Notes: generated by a model from the sequence alone, not told the origin. Positions 34,669 through 44,375 are shown, counted from the first letter of the stretch. The stretch is DNA of 64,000 nt from JANLUX01 sp031366005 (GCA_031366005.1 JANLZB010000094.1:50684-114683), one strand, 5' to 3'. Translations and numbers: made by a program.

Positions 34669-34858
34669 AACTGCTCAAAAATAGAGATTCTAAGGTTTAG
34701 GGTTTAGCATGTGGAGCACAAGAAATAATTACGTAATAAATTAATACTTGTGAATGATAAATCAACAGTCAGAGGGAAGCAGTGTTCGATTATTTTATGA
34801 AAAGTTAACTGCAATTAATTCATTCACTGCAAGCATGGAAAAGAAAAACATAAACAAG

Positions 34859-35368
34859 TTAATCTTTTTTAGCAATGTTTTGCTCGGTAACTAAAAAAGT
34901 TTGTCTCACAGGTTTTAACAGCGCTTTTGCCCAATGTAACATGAATATATTTTTTAAGATGAGGATTAAGCTGTTGAAACTATTGGGCTTTTTTACGTAC
35001 AGGTTGGCACCGTGTTTAAAAGTTTCTTCCACATCATTAGGACTATCGGAAGTGGAGAGCATAACGGTGGGTATATCTCTTAGCGTTTCGTCCTTTTTTA
35101 TTTCTGCCAATGCTTCTTTGCCATCTTTCACGGGCATGTTTACATCCAGGAAAATAATATCAGGATTAGGTTCCCTGGGATCTTTAAGTATATCAATAAG
35201 ATCTTTACCATTATCTACTGTGGTAACTTCAGCATTCACCTTTGTTTCTTCAATTGCGGCAGTAAATAACTGCTGGTCATCTTTGTCATCATCTGCCAAT
35301 AAAACTTTAACGGGTTCTTTTGAATCAGGTTGCTTTGCATGATCGTGAGCTTTGTCTTTGTCTTTCAT
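34859..35368 (-). CDS. Single-domain response regulator
   Basis: A 169-residue receiver-only protein. The acidic pocket is in VKVLLADDDKDDQQLF, the phospho-acceptor aspartate in IIFLDVNMPVKDG, the switch threonine/serine in PTVMLSTSDSP and the lysine in LYVKKP. There is no output domain, so it probably passes signals through protein contact, as in the Rcp1-like regulators used by soluble histidine kinases. I chose the ATG at 35368; the frame is open 69 nt further but that leader is unlike the family. It is related to the regulators at 43965 and 49159. Confidence 0.85.
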   Translation of the reverse strand: MKDKDKAHDHAKQPDSKEPVKVLLADDDKDDQQLFTAAIEETKVNAEVTTVDNGKDLIDILKDPREPNPDIIFLDVNMPVKDGKEALAEIKKDETLRDIPTVMLSTSDSPNDVEETFKHGANLYVKKPNSFNSLILILKNIFMLHWAKALLKPVRQTFLVTEQNIAKKD

Positions 35369-35515
35369 TGTGGAAACGTGAGGGAGTGATGATGTAAAAA
35401 TACGGGATTTATTCCTGATATAACTCCATGGTGACAACTTTTAATCTATGCTTCATTAATTTTATCTCTACAGTTGAAACCCAATGCGAGCAGTTGATTA
35501 TCTGCAATGCCAATG

Positions 35516-35869
35516 TTATGAGTGGTAAACGCGGGAAGCGACTATCAAATCGTTTTTTATTTCAAGCACCTCTGCCACCACCATTTTATCCTCTCCCGAA
35601 ACAACTCTGGTGTATTCCATAAACGCACGGTTATCATCTGCTGTAATGGTTTTTTCATGATAAGCAAGATCAGGCAAACGGTTAAAAGCATCCTGCCACC
35701 AATTGCGCAAGGCAGCTTTTCCTTTTATTATTCCTTTGCTTTCAGGTTGCCGCGCTTTCACTTTAGGACTGAAATGTTCAGCGTTATCATCATATAATGA
35801 AAGCAATTTTTCAAGGTTGTGATCATTGAATGCCTGTAACCATTGCTTTGCTATCTCAAAGGGTTTCAT
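35516..35869 (-). CDS. SnoaL-like (NTF2-fold) protein
   Basis: A 117-residue protein of the nuclear-transport-factor-2 superfamily. It opens AKQWLQAFNDHNLEKLLSLYD and continues IIKGKAALRNWWQDAFNRLP, ending with ADDNRAFMEYTRVVSG and VAEVLEIKNDLIVASRVYHS, the classical pattern of small polyketide-cyclase-like or steroid-isomerase-like proteins. The substrate is unknown. It lies 8 nt downstream of the TonB-type gene and shares its direction, so both are probably cotranscribed. Confidence 0.85.
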   Translation of the reverse strand: MKPFEIAKQWLQAFNDHNLEKLLSLYDDNAEHFSPKVKARQPESKGIIKGKAALRNWWQDAFNRLPDLAYHEKTITADDNRAFMEYTRVVSGEDKMVVAEVLEIKNDLIVASRVYHS

Positions 35870-35877
35870 GTATGCAT

Positions 35878-36285
35878 TTATTTAGATTGGTTATTGGCTG
35901 CGTTGGTTTCTTTGTAATGATACACCACATTTACCTGTGATGGAGTGGGAGCAACCACTTTGCCGGGCAGATGGAAATGGATGATTATTACGTTATGAAA
36001 AACGACATGCAATCCTCTGTATTTTTTCTTTTCATACTTAAGCAGCTTAACTAATCGTACTGCTTCCTCATCACATCCATAACCAATTCCTGCCTTTACC
36101 ACTGCATTGGAAACCTCGCCATACACATCCACGTCATAAGCGATTTTGACTGAACCTTCGACTCTTGTTTTTAATGCTTCTTCCGGATAACGGAGGTTTG
36201 ATTTCACAAATTCATCCAGTGCTTTTTTACCACCCGGATAAGAGGGTTTATTAATGAATGATTCCGGCTTTGTTTTTCTCTTCAC
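35878..36285 (-). CDS. TonB C-terminal-like domain protein without a membrane anchor
   Basis: A 135-residue protein. Residues about 14-110 match the TonB C-terminal domain: YPGGKKALDEFVKSNLRYP, then EGSVKIAYDVDVYGEVSNAV, VKAGIGYGCDEEAVRLVK. Bacteroidota encode many such domains. Normal TonB has an N-terminal membrane helix and proline linker; here there is none and no signal peptide, so its role in energising outer-membrane receptors is doubtful. It is upstream of the SnoaL-like gene by 8 nt. Confidence 0.78.
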   Translation of the reverse strand: MKRKTKPESFINKPSYPGGKKALDEFVKSNLRYPEEALKTRVEGSVKIAYDVDVYGEVSNAVVKAGIGYGCDEEAVRLVKLLKYEKKKYRGLHVVFHNVIIIHFHLPGKVVAPTPSQVNVVYHYKETNAANNQSK

Positions 36286-36413
36286 CTGTTATGATTTTTT
36301 TTTTCAAATATCGTTTTTAATTACTCAACGATTTGCATTCACGTTATTATTCTGAGTTATGGATTTGGTGATGCACCGGAAAAGTTGATAGAATAAGATT
36401 AGCACTTATCATA

Positions 36414-37049
36414 TTACTTCCTTCCAAAATCAGCCGGTATCTCTCCCCACTTTTCTGTCTGCCATTTTATAATTGGAGTGAAATAAGAATTTTTATGCAG
36501 CCATTGTTCTGCACGCTCAATCAAATCAAAAAGTTTTTTGTTGCGTGATGTTGGTTCTAATTTGGTTTTTGCTTTTTTATTTTTCACCCAGCTTAAAGCA
36601 GTCATGCTGTCTGTATAAATAATCTTGTTACTATTTTGTTTTTTAAGCATGGCGAGCGCATGCACTAATCCTAAAAACTCTCCTATGTTATTGGTTCCTT
36701 CTTCAAAAGGCCCGCCATGAAAAATTTCTTCCTGTGCCTGTAAGTCAACGCCACGGTATTCCATTCTCCCGGGGTTACCGCTACAGGCAGCATCCACTGC
36801 TATTGCATCCAATACAGGTTTACCAGCAGTAACTGTTTTTCCTGTTGTTATAATTTTCTTTTCAGTAGTTTTTGTTTTGATAAAATCACGGCTTGATTTT
36901 TCAAAAGCAATTACTGCCTCAGTGTAATTTTCAAATGATTTGTATTTGGGATCAGGATAACCTTCAACACTTCTGCGGCACTCATCCCAGTTATCAAAAA
37001 TGCCTTTTGTTCTTCCGTTCCATACTACGTAGTATTTCTGTTTGGGCAT
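36414..37049 (-). CDS. Ribonuclease HI with N-terminal viroplasmin domain
   Basis: A 211-residue nuclease that cuts RNA in RNA-DNA hybrids. The N-terminal hybrid-binding domain (KYYVVWNGRTKGIFDNWDEC, and YPDPKYKSFENYTEA) is followed by a linker and an RNase H domain. Catalytic residues are D86 (AIAVDAACSGNPG), E124 (NNIGEFLGLVHA) and D147 (KIIYTDSMTALSW), with a later Asp in the final helix expected but less clear. This domain pair is standard in Bacteroidota. A palindromic repeat (37071-37134) lies just upstream. Confidence 0.9.
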   Translation of the reverse strand: MPKQKYYVVWNGRTKGIFDNWDECRRSVEGYPDPKYKSFENYTEAVIAFEKSSRDFIKTKTTEKKIITTGKTVTAGKPVLDAIAVDAACSGNPGRMEYRGVDLQAQEEIFHGGPFEEGTNNIGEFLGLVHALAMLKKQNSNKIIYTDSMTALSWVKNKKAKTKLEPTSRNKKLFDLIERAEQWLHKNSYFTPIIKWQTEKWGEIPADFGRK

Positions 37050-37070
37050 TGTGGATGTGCTTGTTGCTTC

Positions 37071-37134
37071 GTCATTGCGAGGAACGAAGCAATCTGTTTC
37101 ATAGAGGCAGATTGCTTCGTTACTCGCAATAACG
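37071..37134. repeat. Palindromic repeat of the GTCATTGCGAGG type
   Basis: GTCATTGCGAGGAACGAAGC (from 37071) and its near-complement ending ACTCGCAATAACG (to 37134) form a long hairpin with a short loop. A half copy is at 56849-56878. This is a MITE-like intergenic repeat; a short frame across it is not a gene. Confidence 0.8.
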
Positions 37135-37136
37135 TA

Positions 37137-38012
37137 TTATATTGTTACCAAACTACCGCTGATTGCCTGGCGTAAAAAAGCAGGGAGAATGGATTCTTGT
37201 GTGAGTCTTAATTTATCAGCATCATTGAGATGAAACAACATCTCTTCATATTTTTCCTGACCATGATGCTTAACGATATGTTGCTGCTTATCCTGACGTG
37301 TTAAGTATTTCAACATTCCCACCTGGTCAGCTTCAGGATGAAACTGTGTGCCGAATATTTCATCTGAGAAACGGATGGCCATTACTGCACGTTCGAACGT
37401 TACATGCGGACGTTCTTTTTCAATTGCTAAAATTTTTGCACCTAATTTCAAAATCGTATCAGCATCAGGTTTTATAACCTGGTAATCGCGGCTGTCAACA
37501 GCATAAAACGGATCAGGCAGTTGATTAAAAAATTTTTCTTTTTTGCCGTCCATTGTTTTATGAACAGGAAAAATACCGAAAGCAGATGAATGACGTTTGG
37601 ATACTTCTGCAATCTGAAGATGACGGCATACAAGCTGAAACGAATGACAGATTAAAAATAAATACTTTTTTGAGCCTGTTGCATTTTGATTGTGCTCAAA
37701 TATGGAATCAATCAGTTTAAAATATTTGTTTTCCCATGTTGCATTTGCATCAGCCATAGGACTTCCCGGACCACCGGTAGAAATATAAATATCATAATCA
37801 AGATCGGGAATTTCATTTTTGAACCGCACATCAAAAACTTTCCATGTCATGCTTTGATTTGGCTCCAGCGGATGCGTATTTAATAAAACCTGCAGGCAAC
37901 GCATTCCCTCATTGGGTTCATTATTATATAAATCAATTATTGCAACACGTATGTTCTGTGTTTTTACCGGAGCGTTCACTGAGGGATAAAATTTTATTTC
38001 TTGTAAATACAT
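37137..38012 (-). CDS. Class I glutamine amidotransferase-like protein
   Basis: A 291-residue protein of the GATase1 superfamily. It shows YDIYISTGGPGSPMAD (oxyanion region, about 74-88), a nucleophile C122 in FLICHSFQLVCR and the His-Glu pair H225 and E227 in GTQFHPEAD. The nucleophile elbow is ICHSFQL instead of the usual GxCxGxQ, but the Cys-His-Glu triad is intact. It lies 4 nt downstream of the carboxylate-amine ligase, so the two work as an operon, probably in an unknown amide or peptide pathway. Confidence 0.82.
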   Translation of the reverse strand: MYLQEIKFYPSVNAPVKTQNIRVAIIDLYNNEPNEGMRCLQVLLNTHPLEPNQSMTWKVFDVRFKNEIPDLDYDIYISTGGPGSPMADANATWENKYFKLIDSIFEHNQNATGSKKYLFLICHSFQLVCRHLQIAEVSKRHSSAFGIFPVHKTMDGKKEKFFNQLPDPFYAVDSRDYQVIKPDADTILKLGAKILAIEKERPHVTFERAVMAIRFSDEIFGTQFHPEADQVGMLKYLTRQDKQQHIVKHHGQEKYEEMLFHLNDADKLRLTQESILPAFLRQAISGSLVTI

Positions 38013-38016
38013 TTTA

Positions 38017-39138
38017 CTATGCTAAGCCTAAATTTGTTTCAAGTATCATGTAATCCACCACATCTTTCAGGTCACCTGTTTTTTCATAAATTGCCAATTG
38101 CCTGTCAGCGCCAGTACCTTGTTTTAACATTGTTTCAATATATTTTAATTCTTGCCTGCTTCCTAATTCATCCACTACGTCATCTACAAATTCAAGTAAC
38201 TCATAAATTAAATCTTTTGTAGGCACCTCTTCTTCTTTTCCAAAATCAATAAGCTTGCCATGGATGCCATAGCGCGCTGCACGCCATTTGTTTTCATTAA
38301 TCAATGCACGGCTGTAATTGCGGAAAGATAAATTGGCAGCCATCAGCTTAAATAATTTAGCAGTGATCGCCTGCATCAAAGCAGCAAGTGCAATGGTTTC
38401 ATCAATACGCATTGGCACATCGCAAATACGAAATTCAATCGTATCGAAGAAGGGATGCAACCGTAAATCCCACCATATCTTTTTACCATTGTCAATACAT
38501 TTTGTTTTGATAAGGAGATTAATGTAGCTGTCATATTCAGCAACGCTGCCAAAATATTCAGGGATACCGGTGCGTGGAAATTTATCAAACACTTTGGTGC
38601 GATAAGCTTTAAAACCGGTGTTACGTCCGAGCCAGAAAGGTGAGTTGGCAGATAAAGCAAATATATGTGGCAGAAAATAACGCGCCTGGTTAAGGAGCAT
38701 TAATCCCACTTCGCGTGATGGGATTCCAACATGCACATGCAATCCGAAAATAAGATTTCCTCTTGCTGTATCCTGCAACTCTTTCACTATTTCATGATAG
38801 CGTGGATGATCAGTTATCTCCTGATCCTGCCAGCGTGAAAATGGATGCGTGCCACCTGCTGCAAATAACAAACCTTGTTTCAATGCTATCTCTGCAATCA
38901 TTTTACGCAGGTACGTTACTTCCTTTCGTGCTTCGGTTACATCCTTACAGATATTGGTTCCAACTTCCACCACGCTCTGGTGCATTTCAGCTTTCACCTG
39001 TTCCTTCAGCGTAACTTTTCCATGTTCAATTATCTGGTGCATGTGAGAGCGCAACTCACGTGTTTTGGGATCAATGATCTGGAATTCTTCTTCGATTCCT
39101 AGTGTAAACAGTGACATACAGGGGTCCTTAGTTTTCAA
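38017..39138 (-). CDS. Carboxylate-amine ligase, GCS2 (YbdK) family
   Basis: A 373-residue ATP-dependent ligase of the glutamate-cysteine ligase type 2 family. It shows FTLGIEEEFQIIDP, VVEVGTNICKDVTEARKEV, FAAGGTHPFSRWQDQ, and GLHVHVGIPSREVGL. Some members ligate glutamate and cysteine, others unknown amines, so I do not call it gamma-glutamylcysteine synthetase. ATG codons at 39138 and 39117 are both possible starts; the second gives MSLFTLGIEEEF, closer to relatives. The amidotransferase gene follows 4 nt later. Confidence 0.88.
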   Translation of the reverse strand: MKTKDPCMSLFTLGIEEEFQIIDPKTRELRSHMHQIIEHGKVTLKEQVKAEMHQSVVEVGTNICKDVTEARKEVTYLRKMIAEIALKQGLLFAAGGTHPFSRWQDQEITDHPRYHEIVKELQDTARGNLIFGLHVHVGIPSREVGLMLLNQARYFLPHIFALSANSPFWLGRNTGFKAYRTKVFDKFPRTGIPEYFGSVAEYDSYINLLIKTKCIDNGKKIWWDLRLHPFFDTIEFRICDVPMRIDETIALAALMQAITAKLFKLMAANLSFRNYSRALINENKWRAARYGIHGKLIDFGKEEEVPTKDLIYELLEFVDDVVDELGSRQELKYIETMLKQGTGADRQLAIYEKTGDLKDVVDYMILETNLGLA

Positions 39139-39170
39139 TTAAAATATTTTGAGCCGTTGGGATATTTAAA

Positions 39171-40943
39171 TTATTCAATTCTTAAATCATACATCATTAA
39201 GGATTGAATTCCTTTTAGTTTTAGCACTGATTGCGAAGCCTGAACAAGCTTATATTCTTCGCTTGATAACTCCTGTTTCAGAAAGCGGACATGCGCCTGC
39301 GTATTGATATCTTCCAATATTTTTTCAAGCGGTTCTTTTACTTCAGGCATTTCTTTAATGCGATAATTATCGAGCTTAGCCATACGTGCTGCAATAGCGA
39401 TAGCATCATTAATACCACCAAGTGTGTCAACAAGGTGAAGGTTGATGGCATCAGTACCGCTCCACACACGTCCTTGTCCCACACTATCAACAAGCGCCTG
39501 CGAAATTTTGCGTCCTTCACTCACATGTTTTGTGAATGTATCATAAATCTTATCTACCTCTCTTTGAACGATGGCAGTTTCAGCAGGAGTAATTGGCCGT
39601 GTAAAAGTTCCTAAATCACTGTAAGCACCTGTTTTATATCTGTCAGTGGTGATACCTAATTTATTCTTTAACATATTTTCACCATTGAATAATAAACCAA
39701 ACACGCCAATGCTTCCCGTTAAGGTATTAGGTTGTGCCACAATTTTATTTGCCGGACAACTGATGTAATATCCACCGGAAGCAGCCAGGCTACCCATGCT
39801 CACTACGGTAGGTTTGGTGGAAGCAGCAAGCTTCACTTCGCGCCATATAACTTCTGATGCCAATGAACTACCACCCGGAGAATTTACACGCAGCACAATG
39901 GCTTTTACTTTATCATCATTGCGTGCATCACGAATAGCTTTGGAAAGTTCAGTTGAACCAATAGTGTTTTCATCACCTTTATCGCTGGTTATTTCTCCAT
40001 TTGCATAAATTAAAGCGATACGGTCAGTGGTAAATTTCTTTTTGTCTTTTTCCACCGAATGATTGTATTGATTAAGATTAATAAGAGCTATTTCATCTCC
40101 TTTCTTCTGACCGATTTTTTTATTCACTTCATCCAGAAACTCATCTTTATATGCAAGACGATCTACCAGTTTTAACCGTAACGCATCTTCGGCAGATTGA
40201 GCAAGCAAACTGTCACCAATTAACTCTACCTGCTGCTGGTCTAACTTTCTACCACTTGCAATTTTTAATGTTAAATCATTCCAGATGGAATTAACTAATG
40301 AAGCCATCTGCTCGCGGTTTTCATCACTCATCTTTTCGCGGATAAATGGCTCCACTGCACTTTTAAATTTTCCGTGACGGATAACCTCGGGTTGTATGTC
40401 CAGCTTATCAAGCAACCTTTTAAAAAACATTAATTCAGCATTAATACCTTTCAGTTCAACTCCACCTTCAGGATTGAGATAAATTTTATCTGATGCAGAT
40501 GCTAAATAATATGCGCCCTGTGAATAAGACTCAGCCCATGCATACACAAACTTGCCCGATTTTTTAAAACGAAGCAAAGCATTACGGATTTCATCTAATG
40601 ATGCAATGCCGCCTTGCACCTTGCTTACATCCACAAAAATTCCTTTGATATCGTCATCACTGGCAGCTTTATCAATGTCCTTAATAATATCATTAAGACC
40701 AGGTTGCTTGTGGCTTGAGAAATCATTTAAATCAAAATGATCAAATGGATTACCACTGCTTCGTTCTTCAATCGGTTGATCAAGTGTAAGCTGTAACAAG
40801 CTGTTTTTCTCAACAGTAACTTTTTTATTACTTACTGATGATACAACAGCTGAAACTATAACAAAGAAAATAAATACAAGTAAAACAATGCCGATAATAA
40901 AACCCAGCATGGAAGCAAAAAACATTTTAAAGAATTGTTTCAT
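39171..40943 (-). CDS. sppA: Signal peptide peptidase SppA, 67K type
   Basis: A 590-residue membrane-anchored serine protease that degrades cleaved signal peptides. One N-terminal membrane helix spans about residues 10-33. The two tandem domains are typical of the long form. The catalytic lysine is K194 in RHGKFKSAVEPF and the nucleophile S389 in SLAASGGYYIS, the same Ser/Lys dyad as E. coli SppA. LRVNSPGGSSLASE (oxyanion loop) precedes it. It is upstream of the GCS2-type gene but separated by 32 nt; a shared transcript is possible. Confidence 0.93.
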   Translation of the reverse strand: MKQFFKMFFASMLGFIIGIVLLVFIFFVIVSAVVSSVSNKKVTVEKNSLLQLTLDQPIEERSSGNPFDHFDLNDFSSHKQPGLNDIIKDIDKAASDDDIKGIFVDVSKVQGGIASLDEIRNALLRFKKSGKFVYAWAESYSQGAYYLASASDKIYLNPEGGVELKGINAELMFFKRLLDKLDIQPEVIRHGKFKSAVEPFIREKMSDENREQMASLVNSIWNDLTLKIASGRKLDQQQVELIGDSLLAQSAEDALRLKLVDRLAYKDEFLDEVNKKIGQKKGDEIALINLNQYNHSVEKDKKKFTTDRIALIYANGEITSDKGDENTIGSTELSKAIRDARNDDKVKAIVLRVNSPGGSSLASEVIWREVKLAASTKPTVVSMGSLAASGGYYISCPANKIVAQPNTLTGSIGVFGLLFNGENMLKNKLGITTDRYKTGAYSDLGTFTRPITPAETAIVQREVDKIYDTFTKHVSEGRKISQALVDSVGQGRVWSGTDAINLHLVDTLGGINDAIAIAARMAKLDNYRIKEMPEVKEPLEKILEDINTQAHVRFLKQELSSEEYKLVQASQSVLKLKGIQSLMMYDLRIE

Positions 40944-41036
40944 GAAAGAAGGGGATTTTGGAAATGCAATGTTAGTGAAAATTGGTTAGTGAGTTGTTTG
41001 GTAGTTAAGTTGTTATCCGGTAAATATTAACAACTA

Positions 41037-41528
41037 TCACGGCAAACGTTTAACCTCTTTATCATCATTGCATTCATCAAGCAGTTCACTTATCGTTTTC
41101 TTAAACACAGGATGGATATATGCCGGTATTAATTCATTTAAGGGAATAAGTGTAAATCTACGTTCATGTAAATGCGGATGCGGAATTTTTAATCCGGGAT
41201 CATTAATCACTTCATCATTAAAAAATAAAATGTCAATATCAATACATCGTTGTTCCCATTTTTTTAATCTTATGCGACCCAACTGTTGTTCAATTTTCAG
41301 GAGCGAGTTCAAAAGTTTTGCAGCATTTAAATCTGTGTTTGCTTTCACAACCTGATTTAAAAATGCAGGTTGGTTTTCCAAGCCCCAGGCTTCTGTTTCA
41401 TATAGTGATGATTGTTGTACGATATTAATTTTCTCTTTTGTCAATAACAATTTTGCATTTTCGATCATTGCAATTCTATTACCTGCATTTGATCCTAATA
41501 GTAATATCGCTTCATTCATCCGAAACAA
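41037..41528 (-). CDS. folK: 6-hydroxymethyl-7,8-dihydropterin pyrophosphokinase
   Basis: A 163-residue enzyme of folate synthesis that transfers pyrophosphate from ATP to hydroxymethyl-dihydropterin. It has ILLGSNAGNRIAMIENA at the start, YETEAWGLENQPAFLNQVV in the middle, and the metal-binding RCIDIDILFFND followed by IPHPHLHERRFTLIPLNEL, all in standard order. It is divergent from the deoxynucleoside kinase gene, with 81 nt between the starts. Confidence 0.95.
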   Translation of the reverse strand: MFRMNEAILLLGSNAGNRIAMIENAKLLLTKEKINIVQQSSLYETEAWGLENQPAFLNQVVKANTDLNAAKLLNSLLKIEQQLGRIRLKKWEQRCIDIDILFFNDEVINDPGLKIPHPHLHERRFTLIPLNELIPAYIHPVFKKTISELLDECNDDKEVKRLP

Positions 41529-41609
41529 ATTTGCTGAATATTCTATTCACTCAATGCAAATGATATTTATGATGATTGAGTAATCGCTAATAACTAATTT
41601 CACCGCCAC

Positions 41610-42254
41610 ATGCTTTCTTATAAATACATTGCAATAGAAGGTAATATCGGAGCGGGTAAAACTTCACTTGCACAGATACTTGCCACCAAGTACAATGCTG
41701 AATTGGCACTAGAAGAATTTGTCGATAATACTTTTCTCACCCAGTTTTATCAGAATCCTGAACGGTGGGCTTTTCCGCTTGAATTATCTTTTCTGGCTGA
41801 GCGTTACCAACAGTTAAAGCAGAAGCAAGATGAGCAAATTGCAATAGGAGGAATGCTTGTTACCGATTATCTTTTTGAAAAATCATTGTTGTTTGCTCAG
41901 GTAAACCTGCAGGGAAATGAGCTGGAACTTTTCAACCGGTTTTATTCACTTATGAAACCAAACCTGAAAGCACCTGATCTTATATTATATCTTTCTAGAA
42001 GCACTGATACCTTAATTAATAACATCAGAAAACGAGGACGTGATTTTGAAAAAGAAATAAGTATGGATTATTTAATAAAGGTTACGCATCAATACGAAAG
42101 CTATCTTAAGCAGGAACAATCAATACCTGTTTTATTTATTGAATCTGATCATCTCGACTTTGTAAATATTGCGGAAGACCTGCGATTCATTCTCGATATT
42201 TTAGCTCAACAACACCATCCAGGTTTAAAAATTGTAAAGCAGGGAGTCTCGTAG
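41610..42254 (+). CDS. Deoxynucleoside kinase
   Basis: A 214-residue salvage kinase phosphorylating deoxyadenosine, deoxyguanosine or related nucleosides. The P-loop is GNIGAGKTSLAQ (about 10-21), followed by the ELALEEFVDNTFLTQFY acceptor region and the ERY/DR-type motif in ELSFLAERYQQLKQ and LVTDYLFEKSLLFA. The LID region contains RKRGRDFEKEIS. The nucleoside preference cannot be set by eye. It is monocistronic. Confidence 0.9.
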   Translation: MLSYKYIAIEGNIGAGKTSLAQILATKYNAELALEEFVDNTFLTQFYQNPERWAFPLELSFLAERYQQLKQKQDEQIAIGGMLVTDYLFEKSLLFAQVNLQGNELELFNRFYSLMKPNLKAPDLILYLSRSTDTLINNIRKRGRDFEKEISMDYLIKVTHQYESYLKQEQSIPVLFIESDHLDFVNIAEDLRFILDILAQQHHPGLKIVKQGVS

Positions 42255-42322
42255 TTTATAATAAACTTCAAATTTATCCAAGCTTTTTTTCTTTTTTTAA
42301 TCCACAATGTCCTAAGTATAAT

Positions 42323-42330
42323 TATCATTG
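42323..42330 (+). promoter_or_regulatory. Possible -7 element of the OmpA-family gene
   Basis: TATCATTG resembles TAnnTTTG with one mismatch, 20 nt upstream of the ATG at 42351. Confidence 0.3.
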
Positions 42331-42350
42331 CATCACAAAACTATATCCTT

Positions 42351-43850
42351 ATGAGGCTAAAGATTATTCTCCCAATACTGTTGCTTTTAACTTCAGTGCT
42401 TGTGCATGCACAACAGTCAGGAACTACAACCACCACCACTTATGGTTTGCCAAAGCCAAAAGATTATGATCGCTGGTCAGTTGGAGTTGCTGTGGGTTTA
42501 ACTCACCTTGATGGCGATTTATTAAATGGTGCCGGAAACAATAACCGCATTCTGGAGCAGGCAGAAGCCAGCGTTGGTTATGGATTATTTGTGCATCGTC
42601 AGATATCACATTCGATAGGTTTGCGATTAAGAGGTTATATGTCAAAATTTACTGCACGTGATGTTGATTTTGTCAATGATTCCACAGGGCAGGTTGCACA
42701 GTTTAACGGTCAGCCGGGTAAATTTACATTAACAGCAGAAAAATTTAAATCACCGCTGCAGGAAGCTGCGTTGGAGATGACTTATAACTTTGGTAACATC
42801 AGTTTCCTTAATCGCAATAAAAATTTTCATTTTGTTGCAACACTTGGAATAGGTGTTTTTGGATATGATGGAGAAGTAAAAGTAGACAGCATTGCTCCAA
42901 AAGATAAAGTGCTTCGCAGCTCAAAGGCAGCAGAAGGAATGATTCCGATCAGCCTTGGTTTTAAATACAAAATCAGCAAAGTAGATGTTGGATTAGCTTA
43001 TGAATTTCGCAAAACGTTTACTGATAATATTGATGCAACAATAAGAACCTTATCAGCTTATGATGATTATGTTATGGTAAATCTTTCCATCGGTTACACC
43101 TTTGGTAAAAAGAACAAAGCAATGGAATGGGTTAACCCGATGCAGGTTGTTTACAATGATCTTAATGATATGAAAGAAAAGATTGATGTAATAGGCGGAG
43201 ATAAAGATAATGACGGAGTTAGCGACCTCTTTGATAAAGATAACAGCACACCTGAAGGAACAAAAGTTTATGGTGATGGTACGGCAGTTGACACCGATGG
43301 TGATGGAATACCTGATTCAAAAGATGCAGATCCTTTTACAGCTAAAGGTGCTTCTGTAGATGCAAATGGAAAGGAAGCAGATACAGATGCAGATGGTGTA
43401 CCTGATAGCCGCGACCTGGAACCAAATACTGAACCTGGTTCATTAGTTAACTTTCAGGGTGTAACTATACCGGTTGCAGGCGTTGCTGGCAGTAGCGGAA
43501 CAAGTGGTGTAAATGGAGCTAACGGAACAGGGTATTTGCCTTCTGTATTTTTTGATTTAAACTCTTATATGATTAAACCTGTTTATTATGACCGCATTCT
43601 CGTTATCGCAAAAGTTTTAAAAGCAAACCCTGATATTAAACTAAGAATTACGGGTAATTGTGATGTAAGAGGTAATGAAGCGCTTAACCGTAAGTTAGGT
43701 CAGAAAAGAGCAGAAGCTGTTAAAAAACATTTAGTTGAACAGTATGCAATTGATGCTTCACGTATTTCAACTGAAACAAAAGGAAAAGAAGATCCGGCTG
43801 CTAATAAGCTTAATGCTATGAACCGAAGGGTTGATTTTGGAGTAGAGTAA
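42351..43850 (+). CDS. OmpA family outer-membrane protein with thrombospondin type 3 repeats
   Basis: A 499-residue outer-membrane protein. A signal peptide (about 1-20, ending VHAQ) leads into a beta-barrel of about 210 residues. Next come calcium-binding thrombospondin type 3 repeats at about 280-365 (DKDNDGVSDLFDKD, DTDGDGIPDSKDAD, DTDADGVPDSRDLE). The C-terminal OmpA domain (about 390-499; FFDLNSYMIKP, ITGNCDVRGNEALNRKLGQK, RAEAVKKHLVEQ) binds peptidoglycan. It therefore links the outer membrane to the wall. It is a single gene followed by the response regulator at 43965. Confidence 0.92.
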   Translation: MRLKIILPILLLLTSVLVHAQQSGTTTTTTYGLPKPKDYDRWSVGVAVGLTHLDGDLLNGAGNNNRILEQAEASVGYGLFVHRQISHSIGLRLRGYMSKFTARDVDFVNDSTGQVAQFNGQPGKFTLTAEKFKSPLQEAALEMTYNFGNISFLNRNKNFHFVATLGIGVFGYDGEVKVDSIAPKDKVLRSSKAAEGMIPISLGFKYKISKVDVGLAYEFRKTFTDNIDATIRTLSAYDDYVMVNLSIGYTFGKKNKAMEWVNPMQVVYNDLNDMKEKIDVIGGDKDNDGVSDLFDKDNSTPEGTKVYGDGTAVDTDGDGIPDSKDADPFTAKGASVDANGKEADTDADGVPDSRDLEPNTEPGSLVNFQGVTIPVAGVAGSSGTSGVNGANGTGYLPSVFFDLNSYMIKPVYYDRILVIAKVLKANPDIKLRITGNCDVRGNEALNRKLGQKRAEAVKKHLVEQYAIDASRISTETKGKEDPAANKLNAMNRRVDFGVE

Positions 43851-43964
43851 AGATGCGCTTTTATTAATTAAGGAATTACCCTTTTCATTATAAAATTCAC
43901 ATTTTTTAACTATTTTCATAAATGATACAGTATATTTACTGTCTCTTTTTTATTCCCTCCTGGA

Positions 43965-44375
43965 ATGTTAAATTATAGATCGGTTTTATTAGTGGATGAT
44001 GATGCAGATGATCGTTTCCTTTTCCAGGAAGCTATCAACGAGATAGATGCTTCTTTGATATACATGGAAAAGCAAGATGGAGTGGAAGCCCTTAAATACT
44101 TAAAAGAAACTGAGCAGTTACCTGACATTATTTTTCTTGACCTGAACATGCCTCGCATGAATGGCAAAGAATGTCTTGTATCGTTAAAAAATGATACGCG
44201 ACTTGCCAGCATACCCACCATTATCTACTCAACTTTTAAGTCTCCAAAATCAGTTAATGAAGTTGTTCAGCTTGGCGCTGATTTTTATTTACAGAAACCC
44301 GTTAATTATCATGACCTTTATAACTCCATTAAATTTATTCTCAATGGAGAATATAAATCCATGATATCGTTTTGA
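43965..44375 (+). CDS. Single-domain response regulator
   Basis: A 136-residue receiver domain. Acidic pocket VLLVDDDADDRFLF (about 8-21), phospho-acceptor in IIFLDLNMPRMNG, switch residue in PTIIYSTFKSP and lysine in FYLQKPVNYHD. It has no output domain. No kinase is adjacent, so its partner is elsewhere; the kinase at 46660 already has its own regulator. The second of the three receiver-only regulators here. Confidence 0.88.
   Translation: MLNYRSVLLVDDDADDRFLFQEAINEIDASLIYMEKQDGVEALKYLKETEQLPDIIFLDLNMPRMNGKECLVSLKNDTRLASIPTIIYSTFKSPKSVNEVVQLGADFYLQKPVNYHDLYNSIKFILNGEYKSMISF

Noticed and set aside
36893..37132. 79-codon plus-strand frame
   Set aside because: It is antisense to RNase HI and crosses the GTCATTGCGAGG palindrome.
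38017..39138. Naming the ligase gamma-glutamylcysteine synthetase (gshA)
   Set aside because: The GCS2/YbdK family has several activities, and no glutathione synthetase is adjacent.
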